Positions 42,036-49,549 of a DNA stretch of 64,000 nt are shown piece after piece. Each line of letters begins with the position of its first letter. Positions within the stretch are counted from its first letter, which is position 1. The stretch is from the NCBI GenBank assembly GCA_964586765.1, contig CAZPHN010000007.1:14772-78771 (forward strand). Reading direction: 5' to 3'. The position numbers and the translations under genes are program-made. Under the pieces are notes generated by a model. That model was not told the DNA's origin. It made no database searches and worked only from the letters and a program-made list of their open reading frames with translations. Source of the DNA: UBA3263 sp964586765. GTDB taxonomy: Bacteria > Bacteroidota > Bacteroidia > Bacteroidales > Muribaculaceae.

Positions 42036-42361
42036 TGTCTATTGCATTCGCCGCCGGGTCCACAACTTTGGCTGTTAAATTGTTACAAATGAAAACGTGA
42101 GGACCTTATCTTACAGCCCGTTCCACACTCTGAGGTCTTCGCATTACCCTGCATAGTAGAACAGACAGAGTAGGAGCCTCACGAGATTTCATAGATATAC
42201 GAAACCACACAAGGCGTCTATTGCTGTCTCATTCTTGACTATGCATTGAAAGTTGCGAAGTTTCAGAGTGCCAAGAAAGAGCGTCAAATAAACGCTTCAA
42301 AATTATATATATGCCAACAAACCCACCCACGAGCCACAACCGAGGCTCCATAGTCAGTCTG
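42036..42361 (-). ncRNA. Structured leader RNA, copy 2 (new-looking family)
   Basis: Minus-strand leader of the Ig-like gene, equivalent to 35676-36009. Helices by plus coordinates: 42126-42133 with 42263-42270 (8 bp, four pairs changed on both sides compared with copy 1); 42137-42142 with 42255-42260; 42150-42156 with 42239-42245 (7 bp, three pairs changed); 42232-42239 with 42270-42277 (one G-U on the minus strand); 42214-42222 with 42287-42295; 42096-42102 with 42177-42183; 42114-42123 with 42159-42168 (two G-U pairs and one mismatch). The 3' end (TTTAACnGCCAAAGTnGTGG, then ACCCGG) is almost the same in both copies. Confidence 0.8.
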
Positions 42362-42367
42362 TCACCG

Positions 42368-42398
42368 CAAAATTAGCTATTATTTTCGTTTTTACAAA
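42368..42398 (-). promoter_or_regulatory. Promoter of the Ig-like gene and its leader RNA
   Basis: On the minus strand: TTTG (42395-42398), 19 nt, TAATTTTG (42368-42375). The -33 box overlaps the last codons of ogt but lies outside the 216-bp repeat. Predicted start near 42361, about 326 nt before the ATG. Confidence 0.72.
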
Positions 42399-42844
42399 AT
42401 TTTATTTTCGAGGGAGAGGAGGGCGCGCTTTAGGGGGATGCCGGCGGAGAAACCGCCGAGGGAGGTGGCGGCAAGGACGCGATGGCAAGGTATCATCAGC
42501 AGTATCGGATTGCAACCTAAGGCAGAACCGACGGCGCGGGCAGAGCGACACCCTACCCTGCGGGCGAGTTCGCCGTAGGTCACGGTCTGCCCGAAACCAA
42601 CGCGACAGAGTTCACGCCAAACGCGGCGTTGAAACTCCGTGCCGGCAGGGGCAAGCGGAGGTACCGGTCCGGGGTCTATGCCGGAGAAATAGCGGTCAAG
42701 CCACTCCGCCGCTTGGTCAAGCACCGGCAGAGCTCCTCCCTCCGGCTCAGCATCGGGGACAAACTCAAGGCTGCTGATGGTGACACCGTCGGCAGACGTC
42801 AGCCGGATACGCCCGAGGGGCGATTCATAAACGGTCGAGCTCAT
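42392..42844 (-). CDS. ogt: Methylated-DNA--protein-cysteine methyltransferase
   Basis: Removes methyl groups from O6-methylguanine by transfer to its own cysteine. The 150-residue protein has the DNA-binding segment TYGELARRVGCRSARAVGSA (about residues 88-107) and the active site IPCHRVLA (about residues 118-125). Length is normal for the short Ogt form. The last 3 codons (KIL) are supplied by sequence outside the duplicated segment. The start overlaps the end of cobB by 20 nt. Last gene of the operon starting at 44456. Confidence 0.93.
   Translation of the reverse strand: MSSTVYESPLGRIRLTSADGVTISSLEFVPDAEPEGGALPVLDQAAEWLDRYFSGIDPGPVPPLAPAGTEFQRRVWRELCRVGFGQTVTYGELARRVGCRSARAVGSALGCNPILLMIPCHRVLAATSLGGFSAGIPLKRALLSLENKIL
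42404..42619. repeat. 216-bp perfect direct repeat, right copy
   Basis: Base-for-base equal to 38472-38687 and in the same orientation. The two copies flank 3.7 kb that holds the Ig-like gene, its leader RNA and its promoter. Confidence 0.92.
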
Positions 42845-43517
42845 CCAGAAGTATCTGCATGCCCTTGGTGGCAGGTTCAGCTATCACATGAACCCAGCCG
42901 GGCACTGGCGCGGGATGGGGGTCAACGTAAAAGACCTCGGCGTCATGGCGGGCATAGTTTATCAGACCTGCGGCAGGATAAACCACGAGCGAAGTGCCGA
43001 CAATAACAACAATATCGGCTTTAGCGACAACCTCAGCCGCCGGCTCGAGCATAGGCACCGCCTCTTGGAAGAACACTATATGCGGGCGCACATGGTGTCC
43101 GTCAATAATAGTTTCAGGGGTGGTCTCACAGGCTTCCGGTCGCAGCTCATAGACCTGCGTTTCATCATCAAGGGCGCGCACTTTCATCAGTTCGCCGTGG
43201 AGATGGATAATCCGGTCAGAAGGCACACCGCCACGTTCATGAAGATTGTCGACATTCTGGGTAACCACAAACACGTCATATTTCTCCATCAGCCGGGCAA
43301 TGGCGAAATGGGCAGCGTTAGGCTCAACCTGAGCCAGCTGTTTGCGACGCTCGTTATAGAAATGATGGACTATGGCAGGATTTCGACGAAAACCGTCGGC
43401 GGAACAGACTTCCATCACATCATAATTCTCCCACAGGCCGTCGGAATCGCGAAAAGTGGAGATACCGGACTCAGCACTGATACCCGCGCCGGTCAGGAAA
43501 ACGATTTTCTTCTTCAT
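42825..43517 (-). CDS. cobB: NAD-dependent protein deacylase (sirtuin)
   Basis: Removes acyl groups from lysines with NAD+. The 230-residue sirtuin starts MKKKIVFLTGAGISAESGIS (NAD-binding GAGIS), with TQNVDNLHERGG (about residues 97-108) and the catalytic His in HLHGEL (about residues 115-120). It lacks the four zinc cysteines of larger sirtuins, as usual for this short Bacteroidetes form. The frame is open 90 codons upstream, but that part lies within rnhB and has no sirtuin character, so ATG 43517 is used. It is 7 nt after rnhB and overlaps ogt. Confidence 0.93.
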   Translation of the reverse strand: MKKKIVFLTGAGISAESGISTFRDSDGLWENYDVMEVCSADGFRRNPAIVHHFYNERRKQLAQVEPNAAHFAIARLMEKYDVFVVTQNVDNLHERGGVPSDRIIHLHGELMKVRALDDETQVYELRPEACETTPETIIDGHHVRPHIVFFQEAVPMLEPAAEVVAKADIVVIVGTSLVVYPAAGLINYARHDAEVFYVDPHPAPVPGWVHVIAEPATKGMQILLDELDRL

Positions 43518-43524
43518 AATAGTG

Positions 43525-44109
43525 TCAAATAAGTCTAAATGTTTTTCTATGGAGAGGCGAGACGCCATATCTGGCAATGGCGTGACGGTGTTCCTTGGTT
43601 GGATACGCCTTGTTTTTCTCCCAGCCATAGTGAGGATATTCGAGGGCGGCACGCGAAATAAACTCGTCACGGTGGGTCTTGGCAAGTATTGACGCTGCGG
43701 CGATATTGCCGAACTTGGCGTCACCCTTGACAATGGTGTGACACTCCACTCCGGCGCGCCATGGCGCGAAGCGGTTACCATCGACAATCACCATCTCCGG
43801 AACAACAGAAAGACCGTCGAGCGCACGATGCATGGCAAGAATTGAAGCGCGCAATATGTTAATTTCATCAATTTCCTGAGCGGAACATGATGCGACACTC
43901 CATGCTACCGCCTCACGCTCGATGATGGCGCGCATTTCTTCGCGACGACGCTCGGTCAGAGCCTTGGAGTCATTCAGGTAAGGATGGGAAAACCCGGGAG
44001 GTAAAATCACCGCAGCGGCAAATACAGGACCGGCAAGACAACCGCGACCGGCTTCATCACATCCGGCTTCGATAAATTCAGATTGAAGAGACGACGGGAG
44101 CAAAGTCAC
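43525..44109 (-). CDS. rnhB: Ribonuclease HII
   Basis: Cuts RNA in RNA-DNA hybrids, including single ribonucleotides in DNA. The 194-residue protein has the signature GCDEAGRGCLAGPVFAAAVI (about residues 16-35) with the catalytic Asp-Glu, VIVDGNRF with the next Asp (about residues 108-115), and SILAKTHRDEFI (about residues 138-149). Length is normal. The start overlaps the stop of the upstream receiver-like gene (ATGA). Confidence 0.95.
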   Translation of the reverse strand: MTLLPSSLQSEFIEAGCDEAGRGCLAGPVFAAAVILPPGFSHPYLNDSKALTERRREEMRAIIEREAVAWSVASCSAQEIDEINILRASILAMHRALDGLSVVPEMVIVDGNRFAPWRAGVECHTIVKGDAKFGNIAAASILAKTHRDEFISRAALEYPHYGWEKNKAYPTKEHRHAIARYGVSPLHRKTFRLI

Positions 44110-44456
44110 AGACGTACACCATATCGGCGGAGCACCGAACGGATGCGCGCCAGAAAGACGTTTGCCTCAAGCGGTTTGTTGATTACCAAGTCTGCACCGT
44201 CATCGTAAGCCGCAATATGATCTGAGGGAGAAATAACTACTATTGCAGGGGCGAGGTTGTCAATAGGATAAACCGGGTCTCCGTCAACAACCAGAAGCGC
44301 AAAATCATTAATATGCTCTGACTTGGAGCCGCCGGGATTAATCAGGCGTACATTAAACCCTATGGGAGTCAACATGGCAGCAATAAGTTGCCCCAGTTTA
44401 TCATCACTGGTAGCAACAAGAGCCTTGTATTTTTTCTCATTAACAGAGTCTGACAT
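44106..44456 (-). CDS. Stand-alone receiver-like protein
   Basis: A 116-residue protein with the fold pattern of a response-regulator receiver: acidic SDD near the start, FALLVVDGDPVYP at the usual phospho-Asp position, VVISPSD, and a C-terminal GADLVINKPLEANVFLARIRSVLRR that matches the OmpR-type GADDYITKPF(...)ARIRALLRR. The loop before the phospho-Asp is short and no output domain follows. It could be a single-domain regulator or a decayed one. No sensor kinase is nearby. First gene of the operon with rnhB, cobB and ogt; promoter at 44479-44510. Confidence 0.72.
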   Translation of the reverse strand: MSDSVNEKKYKALVATSDDKLGQLIAAMLTPIGFNVRLINPGGSKSEHINDFALLVVDGDPVYPIDNLAPAIVVISPSDHIAAYDDGADLVINKPLEANVFLARIRSVLRRYGVRL

Positions 44457-44478
44457 AAAATATTTGAATTTTGCGATG

Positions 44479-44510
44479 CAAAGTTAACCAAAAGCACAAA
44501 ATTCGACAAA
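44479..44510 (-). promoter_or_regulatory. Promoter of the receiver-rnhB-cobB-ogt operon
   Basis: On the minus strand: TTTG (44507-44510), 20 nt, TAACTTTG (44479-44486). Start expected about 16 nt before the ATG at 44456. Confidence 0.78.
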
Positions 44511-44536
44511 ATTTGCAACAATTTTGCAACCTTTTT

Positions 44537-45232
44537 TTAACCTAATCTGGTACAGCCGAGAGAGAGTACGGAAAGTGCCATGGAGGGAGCCGCATCATGA
44601 ACCGTTTCGACACACGCACGAATAGTTGCACCGGTAGTTACAATGTCATCGATAAGCAGCAGATGTCGCACTCCGACAAGCGATTCTGGACGCGCGGAAT
44701 ATATACCGCGGGCATTGCGGCTACGCGCCTCCGCCCCCAGCCGCGTCTGCGACCCATGGCGCGCCGCACGCAGTGCGTCAATAATCGGAAGCGAAGTCAC
44801 GTCGCTCACACCCAGAGCCAACCGGTAGCTCTGATTGTAGCCGCGCGCACATAGCCGCGAAAAACTCAGCGGAACAGGTGCAATAGCATCAATTCCGTCA
44901 AAAAAACCGCTGCTTTTCAATATTTCGGCATATTCCCGCATCAGTTCGCGTCCAATTGATGGCTGACCGTTATACTTTATTCTATGAATGAGCTTTGAAT
45001 GGGGTGCCTCGCGCTGATAATAAAAATATGCCGAACACCGGGAGACAGGCGCATGACACATCAGTTTTTCCATCATGGGATTCCACTCCGGCTTTCTTTC
45101 AAATCCGGTCAACGGCAGCTTCAGGCGGCAAGCCAGACACATTATCCGCTCGCTCTCGACCATCACATTGCCGCACACAGGACATACCCGCGGATAGAGC
45201 AGCGACAGCAACGACTCAATCAGCAGACTCAT
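44537..45232 (-). CDS. ComF family phosphoribosyltransferase-like protein
   Basis: A 231-residue protein with an N-terminal zinc finger (CPVCGNVMVESERIMCLAC, about residues 17-35) and a C-terminal phosphoribosyltransferase-type domain with VRHLLLIDDIVTTGATI (about residues 189-205). This is the ComF/GntX layout, linked to DNA uptake in some species; the reaction is unknown. ATG 45232 was chosen because it directly precedes the zinc finger; upstream frame lies inside recX. It overlaps recX by 17 nt. Third gene of the prmC-recX-comF set. Confidence 0.88.
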   Translation of the reverse strand: MSLLIESLLSLLYPRVCPVCGNVMVESERIMCLACRLKLPLTGFERKPEWNPMMEKLMCHAPVSRCSAYFYYQREAPHSKLIHRIKYNGQPSIGRELMREYAEILKSSGFFDGIDAIAPVPLSFSRLCARGYNQSYRLALGVSDVTSLPIIDALRAARHGSQTRLGAEARSRNARGIYSARPESLVGVRHLLLIDDIVTTGATIRACVETVHDAAPSMALSVLSLGCTRLG

Positions 45233-45707
45233 TTCGCCAAAAATCCTCCTCGGGAAGCATTTCCATAACCAATCCCGGCTCATAACCGCGCCCTGTGGCA
45301 AAACGCAGAAGCTTGGCGCGACAATCAGCATCAAGCTCAGCCGGCATGGTGCGCGCCTTAGAGCGGAGCGCGTCAGCCAGATTTGAGTAATAGACATCCA
45401 TGTCGACCTCCTCGCTGATTGCCATATCAATCAGCTCGCGCTCTATTCCTTTCTGATAAAGCGACTGGCGTATTTTGACCAGACCCCAACGGGCATACAT
45501 TATTTTGGAGCGGACATATGCGCGTGCAAAACGTTCATCATCAATGAAACGCTCATTGACCAACCGCTGCACAAGGTCAAACGCCTCACGTCCGGAGACA
45601 CCCCACGCCCGCAAACGCTCCAATGCCTCGCCGGTGGAATATTCTCCGGCAGAACAAAGGTCAATCAGTTTTGAATATGCCTCCTGCGGCGTCAGTTCCC
45701 GTTTCAT
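45216..45707 (-). CDS. recX: Regulatory protein RecX
   Basis: Modulates RecA filaments. The 163-residue all-helical protein has the tandem three-helix repeats of RecX, with FDLVQRLVNERFIDDERFAR (about residues 40-59) and KIRQSLYQKGIERELID (about residues 75-91). The ATG at 45707 overlaps the prmC stop as ATGA, which fixes the start. recA is not in the window. Confidence 0.9.
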   Translation of the reverse strand: MKRELTPQEAYSKLIDLCSAGEYSTGEALERLRAWGVSGREAFDLVQRLVNERFIDDERFARAYVRSKIMYARWGLVKIRQSLYQKGIERELIDMAISEEVDMDVYYSNLADALRSKARTMPAELDADCRAKLLRFATGRGYEPGLVMEMLPEEDFWRNESAD

Positions 45708-46519
45708 TCGTATACAGCAAAGCGGTTTTTCCCGTAAAAATCCTTCACAATCTCCGCATTTTTGAACATTTCGGCACACAAAGGATTGATTTCCATAAAA
45801 AGCATACCTCCGGGAGCGCGATGACTGCGCCAATAGTCGATTATAGGCGAATAGAACCGCAGCGGGTCGGAATCAGGCGTAAACAATGCCGAATGTGGCT
45901 CAAAGTCAAGGACATGGGGCTCCATTGCAGCTTTTTCGCGTTCAAGCACATAGGGAGGATTACTTACAATCACGTCCCACTCTCCGGTAAGCCGGCTAAG
46001 GTCAAGGATATCTCCCTTGATAAATTTTACGCTCACTTTCAGGGTCGATGCATTATCGCGCGCGCACGCGAGCGCGCGTTCCGATATATCTATAGCGGTC
46101 ACGTCGGCAAACTTCAGCGCGCGCGCCAGAGCTATGGCTATACACCCCGAGCCGGTACCGAGGTCAAGCACCCGCAAATCCGTGCGCGCGCCACACCGGT
46201 CAACAACAAGGTCGACAAGCTGCTCCGTCTCCGGGCGCGGAATGAGGACATCAGGCGTCACCCGAAGGTCCAGACCGTAGAAACGCGCGCGCCCGAGCAC
46301 ATATTGCAGCGGCTCACCCGCCGACACGCGCCCGACGATACGCCGGACCTTATCGACAGCGAAATCAGGTATGTCGCGCTCGGGATTGGCTAACGCCATC
46401 GCCGGGGTGAGCATCAGCACCTCCTCGAGGATTATGCGCTCCATTGCGTGCGCCTCACGCGCCCCGACCGCGGCGGTAAGCGCGGCGAGAGTCTCGTTCC
46501 GCAAGCTTCGGATATCCAT
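45704..46519 (-). CDS. prmC: Release factor glutamine methyltransferase
   Basis: Methylates the Gln of the GGQ motif in peptide-chain release factors. The 271-residue protein has an N-terminal helical domain, then LIPRPETEQLVDLV (about residues 103-116), motif I VLDLGTGSGCIAIALA (about residues 125-140) and the catalytic VSNPPYVLE (about residues 190-198). The ATG at 46519 is preferred over an upstream in-frame codon because it gives MDIRSLRNET, the usual start shape. Operon with recX and comF by overlaps. Confidence 0.95.
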   Translation of the reverse strand: MDIRSLRNETLAALTAAVGAREAHAMERIILEEVLMLTPAMALANPERDIPDFAVDKVRRIVGRVSAGEPLQYVLGRARFYGLDLRVTPDVLIPRPETEQLVDLVVDRCGARTDLRVLDLGTGSGCIAIALARALKFADVTAIDISERALACARDNASTLKVSVKFIKGDILDLSRLTGEWDVIVSNPPYVLEREKAAMEPHVLDFEPHSALFTPDSDPLRFYSPIIDYWRSHRAPGGMLFMEINPLCAEMFKNAEIVKDFYGKNRFAVYE

Positions 46520-46540
46520 ATAGCCTGTAAAAAATGACAA

Positions 46541-46571
46541 GCGGACTTGACTTGGAGTCAAATCCGCTCAC
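46541..46571 (-). terminator. Terminator of the small acidic lipoprotein gene
   Basis: On the minus strand AGCGGATTTGACT, a 3-nt loop and AGTCAAGTCCGCT (one G-T pair), followed a few bases later by TTTTTT. It ends the 46594-46797 gene just before the prmC start. Confidence 0.8.
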
Positions 46572-46593
46572 TTGAAGTATTGAAAATACTGAA

Positions 46594-46797
46594 TTATTCA
46601 GCGGGAGTTTCAACAACTTCAGCAGCTGCTACAGAGTCAACGGGAACGTCAGCTGAATCAACAACAGCTTCAACTTCCTCAACAACAACTTCAGTAGAAT
46701 CAGCTACGGGAGCTTCTTCAGCCTGAGCTTCCTTGTTGCCACAAGCAACGAGAGTGGTAGCAGCAGCTACAGCGAGCATAAGAATGTACTTTTTCAT
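46594..46797 (-). CDS. Small acidic lipoprotein
   Basis: A 67-residue protein: signal peptide with lipobox (LVAC, Cys at about residue 19), then a mature part made almost only of Glu, Asp, Val, Ala, Ser and Pro, with no aromatic residue. It looks like a disordered, strongly negative tether on the outer or inner membrane. It has a full promoter (46861-46891), a ~55-nt leader and its own terminator, so it is a separate and probably well-expressed gene. Similar mini-lipoproteins are common in Bacteroidales, but I know no function. Confidence 0.8.
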   Translation of the reverse strand: MKKYILMLAVAAATTLVACGNKEAQAEEAPVADSTEVVVEEVEAVVDSADVPVDSVAAAEVVETPAE

Positions 46798-46860
46798 TTC
46801 TTTAAAGATTTAAAAAGATTTATAAAACGATTTCTAATTGATTCTTTTTCAAAAACGCTG

Positions 46861-46891
46861 CAAAGTTAGGGCATTTTTTTGTATCTACAAA
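46861..46891 (-). promoter_or_regulatory. Promoter of the small acidic lipoprotein gene
   Basis: On the minus strand: TTTG (46888-46891), 19 nt, TAACTTTG (46861-46868). Confidence 0.78.
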
Positions 46892-46946
46892 CATTTTTTT
46901 AATTTTTTTTTGCTTTTTCTTAAAAATTTTATGTTTTTGAGCAGAT

Positions 46947-48122
46947 TTACCCATTTTTTAACTCTTTAAAGAGCGAAATCATGCGCTCGGCAACCGCTTT
47001 TGCAGAGAATTTGCGCTCAACTTCGCCCCTCAGGAACTCGGGACTGACGTTTCCGTCGAGAGCCCAGACCAGTCCGCGCGCCAATGTTTCTTCATCGCCA
47101 AACGGAGCGAGGAAGCCGGAGTGGAAATGGTCAATAATATCCGCCTGACCGCCGCGGTCAAAACTTACAGGCATCGCGCCGGATGCCTGCCCCTCTATGA
47201 GGGTGGTAGGCAGGTTTTCGTAAAGCGAGGATGAAAGCACTGCCTGAGCGCGACTCATCAGCTTCGCTACTTCTGTTTCTGAGATCGGTCCGAGATGCTT
47301 ATGGGGCAGTTTCAAGTCCTTTAGGGCATCGGGATTGCGCAATTCGCCGAAAAAGCAGACATGAGCCGAAGGATGATTCTGCAGACGGTTAAGCGCGCCG
47401 ACAGCATGGTGCAGCCCTTTGATAGGGTCATCGAGACGTGCCGCTCCCATAACGATAAGTCCCGGCTCTTTCGGCTCGATATGGAAATTTTCCATAGGAA
47501 ATACGTTAGGAATAACCTCCGGCGGATTGTCGCGCAAGAGTTTGGAGCGATGAGCCAGATTTGCAAGCCAGTGGCTGACCGCAACGAATTTCAGCGGAGC
47601 AGAGCGATAAAGCCGGTCCTTTTTCACCCAGAGGCGATGGCTCAAATCGCCCGCTCCACGCAAGGGCGCGGAAATAAACGGGCAGTTGCCACATTCAGCC
47701 GTGTAACGATTACAGCCAAGCGAATGATGGCAGATACCGGTGATGTTCCACATATCGTGCATAATCCACACCATGGGAATCCGATGTGAGCCGAGGCGTT
47801 TAATCTGACCGAGCGACAGCAATCCCTGATTAATCCATCCAAGGACTATAATGTCCGGTTTATACTCAAGCACCCTGTCAACAATTCCGCTACGACCGAA
47901 TGAGGCGGTCGACACTTTGAAGAGATTATCGCGGTTGAAACCATTGGCGGCAAAGATTTCGGCTCGCTCCATGAGGAACGGGAACGAGCGCGAACGGTTA
48001 ATATCATCGAGCGTAAACAGGCATACCTCCTGACCACACTGACTCAGAGCGTCGGCAAGGCGCGAGGAAGCGATGGCTGCACCGCCAAGAGTGGCAGAAG
48101 TTGAAAGAATGGCTATTTTCAT
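46947..48122 (-). CDS. Glycosyltransferase family 4
   Basis: A 391-residue GT-B fold enzyme that adds a sugar to an envelope polysaccharide or lipid carrier. It starts MKIAILSTSATLGGAAIASSR, the glycine-rich acceptor loop, and has ALSSSLYENLPTTLIEGQASGAMPV (residues 298-322) with the E-x7-E type donor-binding motif. A Cys-rich segment (CHHSLGCNRYTAECGNCPF, about residues 130-148) is typical of one GT4 subgroup that uses it near the active site. Donor and acceptor are unknown. It overlaps the flippase gene by 4 nt. Confidence 0.9.
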   Translation of the reverse strand: MKIAILSTSATLGGAAIASSRLADALSQCGQEVCLFTLDDINRSRSFPFLMERAEIFAANGFNRDNLFKVSTASFGRSGIVDRVLEYKPDIIVLGWINQGLLSLGQIKRLGSHRIPMVWIMHDMWNITGICHHSLGCNRYTAECGNCPFISAPLRGAGDLSHRLWVKKDRLYRSAPLKFVAVSHWLANLAHRSKLLRDNPPEVIPNVFPMENFHIEPKEPGLIVMGAARLDDPIKGLHHAVGALNRLQNHPSAHVCFFGELRNPDALKDLKLPHKHLGPISETEVAKLMSRAQAVLSSSLYENLPTTLIEGQASGAMPVSFDRGGQADIIDHFHSGFLAPFGDEETLARGLVWALDGNVSPEFLRGEVERKFSAKAVAERMISLFKELKNG

Positions 48123-49549
48123 TTATGGAGAAGCGGAATACGTTCAAATTTTATAACTGCCATGACATAAATAAGCAGCAAGGGGGTACGGACCGCCATG
48201 GTCAGCCACGGAGAGGCGAAATCAAGCTGCGAACCGAGCATCCACAAAACCAGCGCGCCAAAGAAATATGCACCCATACGCCCTACGGGATAACGAAGCG
48301 GATGCTTGCGCAGACCGACAAAGTAACTTGCCAGCATCATTATGCCATAACAGAAAAAGGCAGCCCATGCACATCCCATATATCCCATTTTCGGGACAAG
48401 GATGACGTTGAGCGCGATGGTGACGGCAAGACCGGCGAGCGAGAACCACGTGCCCCAGATAGTCTTGTCTGTAAGCTTATACCAGAGGGAGAGATTGAAG
48501 AATACGCCGAAAAAGATATCGGCAATCATCACTATCGGAACAACCTGCAGACCGCTGCGATAAGATGGAGCGATAAAATTACGCAGCAAGGGCATATAGA
48601 ACATCACTCCAAGGAAAATCACCATGGCAAAAATCACGAAAAACTTCATGGCGTCGCTATAAGCATTGAGTTTGTCGCCACCCTGCTCGCGGTTTTTGGC
48701 AAAAATGAACGGTTCGTAAGCAAAACGGTAGGCTTGGGTGAACATCATCATTACGAGTGCCACCTTGCAGCACGCACCGTAGATACCAAGTTGCGCCATT
48801 CCGTCGGGATTGTCCTTCATCAGGAACGGGAAGATAATTTTATCAAGGTTCTGATTCATGTTTCCGGCAATTCCGAGGATAAGGAGCGGGAATGAATAGT
48901 TAAGCATGCGGCGGAACAGCGTGCCGTCGAAACGCCACGAAAAGCCCCTGAGTTCGCGCCAAAGCAGGGGGATAAGAGCCACGGAGGCAAGCATATTGGC
49001 GAAAAAGATATATCCCTCGCCAATCTCCGGATTGAAAATCAAAAGGAAGAATATCAGGTTGAGCCCTATATTGATAGCAATATTTATCAGTTTCAATACC
49101 GCAAATTTCACTGCCTTGCGCTGATAACGCAGATAACAGAACGGAATGGAGGAGAATGCGTCGATACCGACCGCCACGGCAAGCATCCATATATAATAAG
49201 GATGGTCGGCACAGTCAAGGGCTCGACTCAAAGGAGTCAAAAATACGAATATACCTATAATAAAAAGGATGGAAGTGGTTGCCAAGGCTATAAGCAGCGT
49301 CGAATAGACCCGCATAGGGTCCTTGCAGTCCTCGCGGTTGACAAACCGGAAGAAACCGGTCTCCATGCCGTAGGTCAGGACAATCAGCGTCAGAGCCACA
49401 TAGGCATAGAGATTGGTAACCACACCATATTCCGCTTCGGCAAGTTTGATGGTATAAAGAGGTACGAGGAGCCAGTTAAGAAAACGCCCCACTATGGAAC
49501 TGAGACCATAGACAGCTGTATCTTTAGCTAATGATTTTATTCCCGCCAT
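48119..49549 (-). CDS. Lipopolysaccharide/O-antigen flippase-like protein (MOP family)
   Basis: A 476-residue membrane protein with about 14 hydrophobic segments and an N-terminal YGLSSIVGRFLNWLLVPLY pattern of polysaccharide-synthesis (Wzx/RfbX) exporters. It would move lipid-linked sugars across the inner membrane. The glycosyltransferase gene follows with an ATGA overlap, so they likely act on the same glycan, but no wider polysaccharide cluster is present here. Its start overlaps the end of the RNA methyltransferase gene by 13 nt. Confidence 0.9.
   Translation of the reverse strand: MAGIKSLAKDTAVYGLSSIVGRFLNWLLVPLYTIKLAEAEYGVVTNLYAYVALTLIVLTYGMETGFFRFVNREDCKDPMRVYSTLLIALATTSILFIIGIFVFLTPLSRALDCADHPYYIWMLAVAVGIDAFSSIPFCYLRYQRKAVKFAVLKLINIAINIGLNLIFFLLIFNPEIGEGYIFFANMLASVALIPLLWRELRGFSWRFDGTLFRRMLNYSFPLLILGIAGNMNQNLDKIIFPFLMKDNPDGMAQLGIYGACCKVALVMMMFTQAYRFAYEPFIFAKNREQGGDKLNAYSDAMKFFVIFAMVIFLGVMFYMPLLRNFIAPSYRSGLQVVPIVMIADIFFGVFFNLSLWYKLTDKTIWGTWFSLAGLAVTIALNVILVPKMGYMGCAWAAFFCYGIMMLASYFVGLRKHPLRYPVGRMGAYFFGALVLWMLGSQLDFASPWLTMAVRTPLLLIYVMAVIKFERIPLLHK

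Noticed and set aside
38472..42619. A composite transposon or insertion sequence
   Set aside because: The flanking repeats are ogt gene fragments, not transposase genes, and no transposase, integrase or inverted ends are present; homologous insertion fits better.
43518..43787. An N-terminal extension of the sirtuin gene
   Set aside because: The extra 90 codons overlap rnhB and have no sirtuin or signal-peptide character.
45623..46393. A 256-codon plus-strand frame opposite prmC and recX
   Set aside because: Antisense to prmC with its NPPY motif; no coding signs of its own.
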